A stretch of DNA of 32,219 nucleotides from positions 1 through 32,219 of the IMG/VR virus record IMGVR_UViG_3300047546_000765. The stretch is one strand, 5' to 3'. The stretch comes from a virus. Below, in pieces: positions 1 to 10,100 of the stretch. The number at the start of each line of letters is the position of its first letter. Within the stretch, counting starts at the first letter, position 1. The notes under the pieces are model-generated. The model did no database searches and had not been told where the DNA came from. It was given only the letters and a program-made list of their open reading frames with translations. A program made the translations under genes and the position numbers.

Positions 1-2481
1 AACTTCTAATACTGTAGAACTTACTCTATTTGTGACAATATAATTTCCATTTAAAAGACTGGATGCAAATGTTGTCTTTTTAATGGTAACATTATCAGAA
101 ACATAAAATCCATGAGGTACTGATGTTGTTATCTGTAGAATAACTTTTCCAAGATCTAATCCAGTACCAGTAGTTGGTCTAATTGAAGTGATTGAGAAAT
201 TTGGACTAAATTCATCTTCGATGATTTGATAAGTTTCATCCTTAATAAACTCAACATTATTGCGGATCAAATTGCAAGCATCTTGATATCTTCTGCTTAC
301 ATAATCAGTTATTGGAAACTTATATGGTGAATTTAGAAGTGAGAGAGTGAAGTAATATGAATATGATCTTACATAAGCAGATAATGGAGCATAGTTACTT
401 TGCGTGAAACCTACTCGACTACCTTGTTTTGCAATAACAATTCTTCTTGATCTGGCATCAGCATCTTCAATAATTTTATAAACTCGTTGTTTTCCATTTA
501 ACCAAGAAAGATCTGGTGACGATGTTGGCAAACCAAAGATTTCAATCTCTTCATTTTCTTTAAAGTTATGAACGTTCGATGCACCTACAAGTGGATTAGT
601 ATAGATTACTACTCCACCATAAGTGTTATATGTTGCAGTAGAAGCATCAATTCTGGTAATAGGAAGTTGAGATGTTATATCTTCGCCTTTCGATACAATT
701 TCTCCCTCTGGTCTAATAGACACAATTGTTGAAGAAGTAAATTGGAGACGATCTCTGATGTATAGAAGATTTGAAACTGTGCCAGATGTATGTGATGGAG
801 TAGCAGCTCCAGTTGTAACTGCAGCAGTTGTTAAATATACACGACCAGGACTGCCACTAGTTCCTGTAGTCCATAGATAAACATTAGCAGGAAACGATGT
901 GTTAGCTACCCAAGGTTGTGTGAATGTTCCTAGACTTGGAGCAGGACCACCATATCTAAATCTATCACCAGTGCTCAATTGGTTACTATTCTGGTTTAAA
1001 ACAACATCAATATATCCACTATCATATGCAGATGCACCAGTCGTTGCATTATAGAATACATTTGTTACAGTAGCATTTGCGTTGTTTGTTTCACCCCAAA
1101 TTGTTTCTCCAGCTGCTATTTGAGCATTACCAGTATTTTCTGAAAATGTAATTCTATATTCTTGTCTTCCTAATATTTGATATCCAATCGGGAAATCTCT
1201 ACCATAATCTCCGCCACTATTTGGATCATAATAAATTCTTTGCTTATCGTCAAATGCACAAGCAAAGTCCCACGTTTGTATAGGATTGCCAGTAGAATCT
1301 AAACGATCTCTAAATGTAATGCCAGTAATGTAGTTTTTATCAGCAAATTTGAACATGTGTTTTCCACCGTTCAAAGGTCTGACATTAACAATACGAAGAG
1401 AATCTCCAACGATAGAACAATCAGGAGGAATTGAGATTGGGTTATCTTCTACATAATCACCACCAGAAATAATAACAGTCTCTCTTACTCCAACAGTTCC
1501 AGTAGCAATTTGACATGCTCTCTTAATTGTTCTAACTGGATTTACTGCAGAACGACCATCGTTTGCATCGTCTCCAATTTGTTCAGAAACATAGATACGA
1601 CCACCAACGTCATTTGTTGCTAGGTTTAGAACGTATTCGGTTGTGGCAATTTTATTTGATCTGTCACCCTGCAGAGGAGTAATAGATCTTGGGAATAAAC
1701 CATCCCCAGTTTGATTATAAAGAGGCAATGAAGAACTATTTACTCTATATCCTACATGTTCTAGTATTGTAGTTCCATTTGCAAGTTCTCCACTGGTATG
1801 AATTGGAGCATTTGTTCCAGTTGTTCCATCTTGTTTTACACGATAGATATTATCTCCAAAATATCTAAAGGTATTTTCACTAACAATGGTAGATGGTAAC
1901 CATGATGTTCCAGTATTGTTAGCATATAGTTTTAAATATGGAGCACGAAATGTTCCATCGGCAGTTGTTAGATTAACGAAATCTAGGTTAATAACTCTTG
2001 CCGTATCAGAAATAATGGATGTGGAAGTTCTAATAGCACCATTAACATCCAATTCGTATTCAATACTATTAAGAGTTGCTGTAGCAGTCGCTCCATTACC
2101 AGCACCGCCCGAAATAGTAACAGTTGGGGTGGATGTATATCCATTGCCAGGATCATCTACAATAATTGCAGCAACTGTTCCTAAGTTAATCAAAGCACTT
2201 GCGGTTGCTTGTCTTCCAGTTGCTAAATTTGGAGCACTAATTAAAACAGTAGGAGCAGAAGAATAACCACCACCAGTATTTGTTAATGTAATTTTTTCAA
2301 CTTGCTGACCATTTCTGTTAATACCTACACGGGTAAGTTGCTGCGTTGCATCTAGCTGCCAACGCATAACCTCCTTTTCACTTGTTCCCGTTCCAGAACG
2401 TATCGTAAATTCGCTTGTTCCTAGAACGTAGGGTTTTGTTCCCTTAAGATACTGTTTGTCAGCATTAAATTCTAAACTCAT
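1..2481 (-). CDS. Large virion structural / tail-fibre-like protein, N-terminal 827 codons (runs off left edge)
   Basis: An uninterrupted minus-strand frame begins at an ATG at 2481 and stays open to base 1, so the C-terminus is missing. I translated most of it row by row and found no stop. The protein starts MSLEFNADKQYLKG. Residues 68-147 hold two glycine-rich beta repeats (NTGGGY, GNGYTSTPTVTISGGAGNGA). Residues about 190-235 and 520-570 hold PTHTSG-type modules (APIHTSG, TPSHTSG). Residues about 290-410 (GGRIYVSEQIGDDANDG, then RTIKRACQIA, ISGGDYVEDNP and CSIVGDSLR) look like the start of a pectin-lyase-like right-handed beta-helix of the kind common in phage fibres and tailspikes. Near residue 720 a helical stretch (YQDACNLIRNNVEFI) resembles modules in the giant gp7-like protein. 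It is the last gene of the baseplate-periphery series here. Fibre or host-contact function is inferred; no catalytic residues were assigned. Confidence 0.85.
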   Translation of the reverse strand, partial: MSLEFNADKQYLKGTKPYVLGTSEFTIRSGTGTSEKEVMRWQLDATQQLTRVGINRNGQQVEKITLTNTGGGYSSAPTVLISAPNLATGRQATASALINLGTVAAIIVDDPGNGYTSTPTVTISGGAGNGATATATLNSIEYELDVNGAIRTSTSIISDTARVINLDFVNLTTADGTFRAPYLKLYANNTGTSWLPSTIVSENTFRYFGDNIYRVKQDGTTGTNAPIHTSGELANGTTILEHVGYRVNSSSLPLYNQTGDGLFPRSITPLQGDRSNKIATTEYVLNLATNDVGGRIYVSEQIGDDANDGRSAVNPVRTIKRACQIATGTVGVRETVIISGGDYVEDNPISIPPDCSIVGDSLRIVNVRPLNGGKHMFKFADKNYITGITFRDRLDSTGNPIQTWDFACAFDDKQRIYYDPNSGGDYGRDFPIGYQILGRQEYRITFSENTGNAQIAAGETIWGETNNANATVTNVFYNATTGASAYDSGYIDVVLNQNSNQLSTGDRFRYGGPAPSLGTFTQPWVANTSFPANVYLWTTGTSGSPGRVYLTTAAVTTGAATPSHTSGTVSNLLYIRDRLQFTSSTIVSIRPEGEIVSKGEDITSQLPITRIDASTATYNTYGGVVIYTNPLVGASNVHNFKENEEIEIFGLPTSSPDLSWLNGKQRVYKIIEDADARSRRIVIAKQGSRVGFTQSNYAPLSAYVRSYSYYFTLSLLNSPYKFPITDYVSRRYQDACNLIRNNVEFIKDETYQIIEDEFSPNFSITSIRPTTGTGLDLGKVILQITTSVPHGFYVSDNVTIKKTTFASSLLNGNYIVTNRVSSTVLEV

Positions 2482-2523
2482 TTGCCCTTGGTGCTCCGAG
2501 AGTTCTGGTATCTATTCTTGTAT

Positions 2524-2531
2524 TATTTAGC
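2524..2531 (-). promoter_or_regulatory. Candidate late promoter core GCTAAATA
   Basis: The minus strand reads GCTAAATAATAC just after the stop of the 168-aa gene and about 43 nt before the start at 2481. It matches T4 late TATAAATA at six of eight positions. The same octamer precedes the 2709-aa gene. AT-rich DNA gives chance matches, so this rests on position plus recurrence. Confidence 0.4.
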
Positions 2532-2532
2532 A

Positions 2533-3039
2533 TCAGGTCCATACAACTTTAACCACTTCTACGTTTGCAAACCATTTAATAGCAACGGATGTTCCAGTTC
2601 TTGTGGTGGAATAGCTAAACTGATTTGCAACTGCAGAGTATGGCACAGCGGTCCAAGTTTCTCCAGTTGGAATGCTGTCTTTTATAATTGTATCTAAAGA
2701 AGATAAAATTGAAATAGCACCTGCTGAACCACAAGAGATCACAGTTTCATTTTTCAAAGAAAAATGACCTGTACCAGTTGGATTAACACCAATGATATGT
2801 GCAGTAATAAAATTAATAGTACTGTTTGTAATTGGTATTGAAGTTGATCCACTATCCAAACTAAGAATAGTTGTACTAACTCCTCTTAAAATATATCTTT
2901 TGCTAGAAGCATCAATAAAATTTGAATTTTGCAATTCCAATGTATTGACGTTTTTAACGTCCAAAGTATCTGTGATTAGTGGAGTTTCATTAATTCCAAA
3001 ACCACCACTGGAATTGAAAGTTTTTATGGTAGTAGGCAT
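2533..3039 (-). CDS. Small virion structural protein (168 aa), accessory to the upstream fibre protein
   Basis: The 168-aa product begins MPTTIKTFNSSGGFGIN and includes NTLELQNSNFIDASSKRYI, ISILSSLDTIIKDSIPTGETW and a C-terminal beta-rich tail ending VVKVVWT. It has no signal peptide, membrane segment or catalytic motif. The composition (Ser/Thr/Ile-rich, predicted beta) is that of a small phage structural protein. It starts only 6 nt after the stop of the 1294-aa gene, with no separate promoter, so the two are probably co-translated and may act together in the baseplate periphery. I recognise the general type from T4-like cyanophage tail modules but cannot give it a T4 name. A T4 gp11-like or gp12-like role by position is possible but not supported by sequence. 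Confidence 0.75.
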   Translation of the reverse strand: MPTTIKTFNSSGGFGINETPLITDTLDVKNVNTLELQNSNFIDASSKRYILRGVSTTILSLDSGSTSIPITNSTINFITAHIIGVNPTGTGHFSLKNETVISCGSAGAISILSSLDTIIKDSIPTGETWTAVPYSAVANQFSYSTTRTGTSVAIKWFANVEVVKVVWT

Positions 3040-3045
3040 GGTTGA

Positions 3046-6000
3046 TTACTTCTTGACTTGTGTTTTATTAACAACTATTTTCACGCTATTACCAGTTACA
3101 ACACTAGTTGCAAGCGTTGCAGTAAATCTAACATTATTAGACACATCAAAATCAAATGACCCAACAAACAGATCGCTGTTAGCCGTATTTATATTTCCAT
3201 ATTGAACAGCAACAATATCTGTTCCTTTATGTATGACGTTATATTCAACGATCTGTTTATCGCCAGTTGTTAGATTATCGGCAGATACTAAAATCTTTGC
3301 AGACGCATGAACTGTTGGAGTATATACAGTCACGTTTGCGACATTGCTGGTTCCTTTGACTAGAGTTGTTGATGACGTTTCATTACGAATATCAGTCAGT
3401 TCAAAGAATTTTAGGGTCTTATCTAAGATGCTAATATTATCTTCTGTTGAAGATACATCATAATTTCTATTGATGACCAATGATCCAGACGTTCCATTTA
3501 AAGTTAAGAGAGTATCTGGAACTCCCAAGATATTACCAAATGCAAATTTAGTATTGTTTAATCCACTCTCAAAAATTAAGTTATTTGTGGCATAACCATA
3601 TACACTTAATTTATCGTCAATATTAACTCGTACTCCTAATTTGATTTCATCACCACGAAGTTCGAGATTTGCATAACTATCGCTTACCCATGTTAGAGTT
3701 GCACTTCCATTTGCAACAGCTCCAGTAGTATGAGTAGGTGCTACAGTTCCAGTAGTTCCTGCCGTGGTTACTTGATAAATGTTATCTAAGTAATAAACAA
3801 ATGTATTCAGAGTGTAGGCAGTGGTTGGTTTCCATAACTGCTTTCCATCAGTATCTCTTGAAGTAATTTTATTTGCTGTTGTTAGAGCAAGTTCTGTCCT
3901 CGACAATCTTGCTGAATTATATCCATCGTTGAAGAAATATAAAATATTATCATTCGCACCTACAGTTTCTTCAGCAATAATATAAGTATTTCCATCGACA
4001 TCTCGGACACCACCCAGGGAAATAAAATTAACACCATTTGATCCTTCATACTGGGAAGTTTGCGTATTATATCTGATGATGCCAGCTGTTGTAGCAGATG
4101 GTCTGTTTGTAGAATTTCCAACTGGAAGTTTTACACCACCAGTTCCAGTAACTGAAAGAAGTCTAGAAGATGCTCCTGGAGTAATTGTGATATCTTCATT
4201 TTGAGTTGATGTGATGGTAGTACCATCAATATTGAGTTTATTATCAACAGTGATTCCAGACCCTGTTGTGTTAAGAGCACTTGCTGTGATAAGACCAGTT
4301 GCAACATCAGTAGTAATTGTTGTTGCTGTCGTTATATTGTTTATTGTTAGTGTTGCTCCAGTTGCTCCTGGAATTCCAGGAAGAGGAACTACCAATACAT
4401 CGCCAATTTCATAACCAATACCATTGTCGGTTACAGTGACTGAAGTTAATGCATTTCCAGAAACAGTTGCATTTAACGTTAAACCAGTTCCAGATCCTCC
4501 AGTTGGTTGTATTCCAGAATAAGAACCATTAGTGTATCCAGATCCACCAGTTATTGATGTTGATGTAATAGTTCTATAATCAAAGTTTAAATTTCTGTAT
4601 GATGTTGTCAGTAGATTTGTAAATTTCAGTGCCTCTCCACTTCCTACTGCAACAGATAATGCTAAAGAACTGGTATTAAATGCAAGTCCGTATCTTGTGT
4701 TTCCTCTAATTGTATATACTGGAGTTTTGATATCATTGGAAGAAGTTGCCTGATAACCACCAGTAGAAAGAACTGATCCATCAACTTGTAATCTCGATGT
4801 TCCAGAGAGATTAGTTGTATCTCCAATCCTTACAATTTTACTTACACCAGAAGAAAGATAAGTATTTCCAGTATTTTTTACATCGCCACTTACTTCAAAA
4901 TCATATACTAAAGGAGTTACTGCAGGATCTATATTTACTGATACTTTTTTATTAACTGAATCAACATATAATGTTGATCCAAAAGATGCATCTGATAAAA
5001 ATGATAGATCGTCTTGAACTGTTAAGGTGCCAGCAATTACTGTGTTTCCAGTTGAAGAAGCGACTGTAAATTTATTTGTACCTACTGTCAGATTGCCACC
5101 AAGAGTGGATGTTCCACCAACAGATAAATTATTTGTCGTTGAAAGTGAAGATGTGGAAGTTGCTCCAAGAGTAGCTGTTCCATCTTTATTCAAAATAATG
5201 TTGGAAGTTTCATTTACACTACCAACGGTAATAATCAGACCACTACCACTAACTGTAGCAGTTCCACTAATGGTGATCTTTCCTTCTCTTCCATCAAATC
5301 CACCTTCATTAATATGTTGATTTACTGGATCTCCAAAACCGTTACTACAATAATAGTATAAAGTGGTTGGAGTGTTATCATTCGGTGTGATTGAGACATC
5401 AACAGATGTATATTGATAATTTACTTCACTTCCATTATAAGGATCACCATAATCTGTTTGAGCACCAGAACCACTTAAAACCGTATGAATACCATCTGGT
5501 GTAGTACTAAATCTTATTGGGTGTGTATTATTTGAAGAATTTGCTTGGTTAAAGACGTACCTTTTATTTTTTTGGAACGTAAAATCTTTTATGTTCTCAA
5601 AAGGTCCATTTGCGTTTAGTGAAAAATAATAATTTAGAGCAGATGTCGATGATGCGACTACAGCACTATTTCCACTGCCATCTGAAGCAGACAACCCAGC
5701 AGAGAACTGTATAGTATTACCATCTTCACTACCAGCTCTAACGGCAACTGCTTCTACTCTATTTTGTGCATTTAAAAATCTTTTTACAATAGTTCTACTT
5801 TCACCACTGTAAGTTAGTGTGCCACCAACATTAAAACCAGTTGTTGGAAGTGTTCCAGAAAATACAAATAACTGGGTCATCCACATGCGGACATACCAAG
5901 TTTCTACTGGTGCCAGTTCTACTGGATCTACACTTAAGGTATCTCCAGATATATAACCATCACCACCTTCTGTTACAGAAGCATCAATTACTTTTCCTAC

Positions 6001-6930
6001 ACCATCAACAGTAAATTGAAATCCAGATCCAGATCCTCCAAGATTTGTATTACTTGCTGTTAAAACGTTACCTATTTGATAACCAGGATCTGCTAATAAA
6101 ATCTGTACCTGAGAAACGTTTCCTACACCATTGATTACATATTGAAACCCAGTAACACCACCAATAGCAGATGATGTTGCACTTAGAACGTTTCCAGTTT
6201 GATATCCACTTCCTTGATTAATAATATTGACAGATGTAACAGCTGTAGTAGCACCAGCATTAGTTACAACAATATCTGCCCTCATGCCAGTTCCACTACC
6301 ACCAGTTAAACTGACATTGGTAAATGTTGCCGAAGCTCCAGGTCCGCCTACACTACCACCAGATCCTCCATTTTGGATGCTTCCAGAAAATGGAGAAACC
6401 GTAATATCAGCAGTAGCTCCAGTTCCAGTTCCTCCAGTCAAAGGAACGCTTACATATGATCCTCCAACATAACCAGTACCACCGTTTGTAATAGTTCCAG
6501 TTATCGCTCTTACGGTCAGAGTTGCCTTTACTCCAGTACCAGAACCACCAGTCAATGGTATTGCAGAGAAAACTCCAGAACTATATGAAGAACCTCCATT
6601 GGTTAAAGTTATGCCACCAGCACCAATTTGAATAGCAGATACTAATGTTTTGAAATTTTGAAGAGCAGTTAAAGAAGTTTTATCAAACTTTGCAACAGTG
6701 CTTCCTTCAGCAGAAATATATAATTGTTTTCCTGAAGATCCTCTAAAAATACCGACATCTGTAGCATTTGTAAAAAATAAGGCAGGTTGTTGAACCGTGC
6801 CATCACTCATACTAAACGCACCTTCTCCAACAGAAGTTTGAACTGCGTATAAGTCTGCCGCTATTAAATTAATTTTTTGCCTCTGAGATTCAAAGGTATC
6901 TGTTTTAGCAACGGATCTAAGAACTGCCAT
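3046..6930 (-). CDS. Giant gp9/gp10-like baseplate fibre-connector protein with glycine-repeat block (1294 aa)
   Basis: The N-terminus ([19 protein letters not shown], then GEGAF) resembles the short motif shared by the starts of T4 gp9 and gp10 (KIN...F..IY...FGDG), a region that docks onto the baseplate. Residues about 103-340 are a run of glycine-rich beta repeats ([21 protein letters not shown]). Residues about 453-533 look like a cupredoxin-type fold ([20 protein letters not shown] ... [10 protein letters not shown]). The middle has [20 protein letters not shown] and similar left-handed or triple-helix-like fibre segments. Around residues 1030-1070 is a PTHTTG module. The last about 130 residues ([20 protein letters not shown] ... 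[12 protein letters not shown]) resemble the C-terminal beta domain of T4 gp9. T4 gp9 is 288 aa and gp10 is 602 aa, so this is greatly enlarged. Its start overlaps the 68-aa gene by 14 nt. The gp9/gp10 relation is inferred from memory of the families. Confidence 0.8.
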   Translation of the reverse strand: MAVLRSVAKTDTFESQRQKINLIAADLYAVQTSVGEGAFSMSDGTVQQPALFFTNATDVGIFRGSSGKQLYISAEGSTVAKFDKTSLTALQNFKTLVSAIQIGAGGITLTNGGSSYSSGVFSAIPLTGGSGTGVKATLTVRAITGTITNGGTGYVGGSYVSVPLTGGTGTGATADITVSPFSGSIQNGGSGGSVGGPGASATFTNVSLTGGSGTGMRADIVVTNAGATTAVTSVNIINQGSGYQTGNVLSATSSAIGGVTGFQYVINGVGNVSQVQILLADPGYQIGNVLTASNTNLGGSGSGFQFTVDGVGKVIDASVTEGGDGYISGDTLSVDPVELAPVETWYVRMWMTQLFVFSGTLPTTGFNVGGTLTYSGESRTIVKRFLNAQNRVEAVAVRAGSEDGNTIQFSAGLSASDGSGNSAVVASSTSALNYYFSLNANGPFENIKDFTFQKNKRYVFNQANSSNNTHPIRFSTTPDGIHTVLSGSGAQTDYGDPYNGSEVNYQYTSVDVSITPNDNTPTTLYYYCSNGFGDPVNQHINEGGFDGREGKITISGTATVSGSGLIITVGSVNETSNIILNKDGTATLGATSTSSLSTTNNLSVGGTSTLGGNLTVGTNKFTVASSTGNTVIAGTLTVQDDLSFLSDASFGSTLYVDSVNKKVSVNIDPAVTPLVYDFEVSGDVKNTGNTYLSSGVSKIVRIGDTTNLSGTSRLQVDGSVLSTGGYQATSSNDIKTPVYTIRGNTRYGLAFNTSSLALSVAVGSGEALKFTNLLTTSYRNLNFDYRTITSTSITGGSGYTNGSYSGIQPTGGSGTGLTLNATVSGNALTSVTVTDNGIGYEIGDVLVVPLPGIPGATGATLTINNITTATTITTDVATGLITASALNTTGSGITVDNKLNIDGTTITSTQNEDITITPGASSRLLSVTGTGGVKLPVGNSTNRPSATTAGIIRYNTQTSQYEGSNGVNFISLGGVRDVDGNTYIIAEETVGANDNILYFFNDGYNSARLSRTELALTTANKITSRDTDGKQLWKPTTAYTLNTFVYYLDNIYQVTTAGTTGTVAPTHTTGAVANGSATLTWVSDSYANLELRGDEIKLGVRVNIDDKLSVYGYATNNLIFESGLNNTKFAFGNILGVPDTLLTLNGTSGSLVINRNYDVSSTEDNISILDKTLKFFELTDIRNETSSTTLVKGTSNVANVTVYTPTVHASAKILVSADNLTTGDKQIVEYNVIHKGTDIVAVQYGNINTANSDLFVGSFDFDVSNNVRFTATLATSVVTGNSVKIVVNKTQVKK
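5920..6620. repeat. Tandem glycine-rich coding repeats (GGSGY / LTGGSGTGA units)
   Basis: Within the 1294-aa gene, roughly residues 103-337 are built from related units of about 35-45 residues. Each has a GGSGY-like turn and often a PLTGGSGTG segment ([36 protein letters not shown], then [29 protein letters not shown]). At DNA level the plus strand shows recurring ccagttcc and ccaccagt words. The units are degenerate, so this is a protein repeat more than an exact DNA repeat. Confidence 0.85.
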
Positions 6931-7123
6931 TTCTTAATAACTCTCGTAATAGGGATTTGATCTCAGAGATTTCATTCTTCAACATATTTATGTCTTCCAA
7001 TGCGGAACTCAAGTGTTTTGACTTCCTTCTGGATTCGACAGCAGAATCATCCAAATTCAAGATGGCGCCTGTGTTTTCATCTCTTACTAGACCATCATGA
7101 CCAGCAACTTTTATATAATCCAT
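6917..7123 (-). CDS. Small coiled-coil protein of the baseplate module (68 aa)
   Basis: The 68-aa product starts [20 protein letters not shown] and ends with a charged heptad-like helix ([21 protein letters not shown]). This suggests an N-terminal beta hairpin followed by a coiled coil, as in small chaperone or trimerising adaptor proteins. It is transcribed between the 2709-aa and 1294-aa structural genes, 16 nt after the former and overlapping the latter by 14 nt, so translation is likely coupled. It fits a small conserved protein of T4-like cyanophage tail clusters. A role as a fibre-assembly chaperone or structural linker is inference only. Confidence 0.75.
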   Translation of the reverse strand: MDYIKVAGHDGLVRDENTGAILNLDDSAVESRRKSKHLSSALEDINMLKNEISEIKSLLRELLRNGSS

Positions 7124-7139
7124 ACGCGGAAATTAAAAA

Positions 7140-10100
7140 TCAGAATGAAGCAACAGCACGAATATCTTGTATCTTAGGCACGTAAGCAGGATCAACAGAC
7201 TTCATGACAATTTTTACAGCAAAAGAAGAAAATTCTGGAAGATTTGAAACACTATATTTAAACTCTTGATAAGAAGATTGCTTCTCTGTTACTGCAGAAA
7301 TTGTATTTTCACTACTTGCTATTTCTAGAATATCTGGTTCTCCAGATTCATTGAAATAGATCCAATCAATATCTTCAAAGTTTTCCTGACTAGACGCTTT
7401 TTTATATCTATAGAGAACCTGAACATTCTGTACATCTTTGACATTTGCTGTCAATCTCACATCTATAGTAGTAGCTGGGCTATTGATTGAAACTTCCTTA
7501 GTTACATACTTTGCAGCAGATGAACTGTTCTTGGACGTATTATCTGAGACATAATCAATACCATTTTGATAAGTTACTTTTCCAACTTCCCAATAATATG
7601 CTTCATTGTCTGATTGATTTGGATATTTAATAAAATCACCAACTCGGAAAATATCAGATACTTGATCATTGATAACCGCATTTCTGTTAAAGATAGCATT
7701 ATCAATTATTCTTGATTCAAAGTCATCATTAATTGGTTGGACATCTACACGAACGATCAGTTCTTGAGTTTTATTATTCCATATAACAGTTTTACCAGTG
7801 ATAATGTTATCATAGGTTTGCAATATGGCAGATGGATTTCTAGCAGTTATTGTGGATTCATCTGGAATACTAACAAAAACTTGAGCAGGATTTGAATCAA
7901 TTATAACTTTCGGAAGAGTTACACTATTGACAACTTCAGTTAATCCTAACTGATTTCCAAGAATAACTCTTTCTCCCCTTTCGAAGAATTGAGAAGTCTT
8001 AACTCTAACCCAAACTACATTACCACTTACGCGAGCAATTGTTCCAGTTGCTTTGGTATTATATCCTTGTATCGTTTGATTTGATTGAATTTGAGTAGCA
8101 CCATTTCCAACTAATTGGAATTGATAAACTGGATAAAATTCAATTGTTTGATCTCTTCTTCCAAATCTGTTTTCTTTTCCATTTGCATTTTCAATTCTAT
8201 TAGAGACCATCTTTACAGAAGAACTGGAAAGATCTACTACTGGTGATAGATAAGATTTTTCTGAAGTTAGAACTACTTTATAAGATAGAGATTGTGTAAT
8301 ATTATTGAGAGTCTCATTAATTCTAGAAGCAATTACTTTTTGGTTTGCGAAGTAGTGTGGTTCATTTAAAAATGTCTTTTCATAGTCAGATTGTGAATAT
8401 GATACGTAATTTGTTGTTTTCGAATCAACAGGAATTATGTTAGTTGTTTTTACAAACGTTTCCAACTTAGTTCCAGTTAAAGTTAAATAATGAATTTGAG
8501 GATACAAAATTTCAAATTTTCTATTGAAAGATGCATACACTTGGTTACCGCCACCAAAAGAATTACCAGCTGCCTTAGAAGATGATGTAATGTTGTAGGT
8601 ATCAATTCCAGAGTTACCAATTTTAAATAAGGTATTATTTAAAATATTTGATGTAATACCAGCCACTTCTTTGGCACTTCTATAGAATACATACGACTTT
8701 CCAGAATCTTCAAAACCATGATCTCTATGATTTACTTTCAAAATGCTATTGTTATTCTTAAAGAGTTTTGAAGTTGCATTTGTGTTTGATCCAGCATTTG
8801 TTTCAAACGGATCTACATTAAGAAGTTCATAACCAAGATTTTGATTTGATAATAGTAATTCTGCTGGTCTAGTAATATTAAATTCTGCTCTGTATAATTT
8901 AAATTTCAAATCTTCAAAAATGTCTTCGGTCCAATCATCAACATTTTGTGATCTATAAACAGATCCTAGTGCTGGTTGAGTTGTAATTACGGTGCTTGTT
9001 GCAATATCAATTTCACCCAAACGAGATGCCCACATGCTGTAATCAACAGAATCGGTTTCGACCGCCATAGCATACTCTGTATCGTTCTGTAAATATACTG
9101 GATAATCAAAAGCAAAATGTGTTGGTATAGTTGAATTTGTTACTCCAACTGTATCGATAGCAACACCCATTTGAACTGCTGGAGTATCAATTTCGATAAA
9201 TGTTTCAATTTCACAACCACCAGCTCCATTTCCAACTCCCTTGACAACTACTGATGGTGGTTCTGTGTAACCAAAACCAGGCAATGAAATTTCTGTGTTG
9301 TAAATTTTTCCTCCAGAAACTTCAATACGTGCTGTGGCACCAGATCCACCTGGCAACTGAGGACTTTCAATAGTTAAGATTGCACTATCGTAGTTTGAAC
9401 CTGTTGATTTAATTTTAATATCCGAAACTTTTCCGCTATCCTTGGCAATTGTTAGTTTCAATTCAGTTCCATCTGTTGCATTTGCTAATGTTACGGATGG
9501 TATTACTAGGTCTTCATTCTGAACAAATGATTTGCCATTATGATTACTTAATACCAAAGTATATACTTGCTCATTTGTTAAAGAAAACTTGCCAGCAGAA
9601 GATGGAACAACTTCAACACCATTTTTGTCTATAACTTTTAGAATAGGACCACTAGCAGCAGATTTTGAACCAGTTACACTTTCTCCTTTTGTTATAGAAA
9701 CGTTTCCGTTTGTATAGCACTTAAGAAATGTATTTGGATTTAAAATTCTTTCGGTTCCTGGTACTACGTTCTTTCCAGGTTTTCCAGAAACAACATCTGT
9801 TAGATAAACTTTAATTGGTATGTTTGTACTTTTCTTGGAAAAGAATAGATCCACACCAGTAGTAAATAATCCACCATCAAAGTTTTGAATTTTGAATGTT
9901 TGTGCCAATGGATTTGGTCTTAGTGGATTGTCTGTGTTGTTATTAATAATCTGAACACCTTCATTAGATTTGAAGTATGCTGGTTTTGTTGAAACAATAC
10001 TTGCTGGATTTTCTGGGAGAATACCAGCAGCATAATACTTAACCTCTGCATAAGTATCAACGGTATCTTTGGAAGCATCAGTAGCACTGGAAGTAAATCT

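Noticed and set aside
1886-3205. Plus-strand open frames at 1886-2266, 2482-2697 and 2792-3205
   Set aside because: They are antisense shadows of long minus-strand structural genes; the low-complexity Val/Pro/Ala text mirrors the Gly/Thr-rich repeats.
5920-6620. Diversity-generating retroelement variable region or CRISPR-like array suggested by the repeats
   Set aside because: The repeats are degenerate coding units without constant-length spacers, and no reverse transcriptase or template repeat is present in the window.
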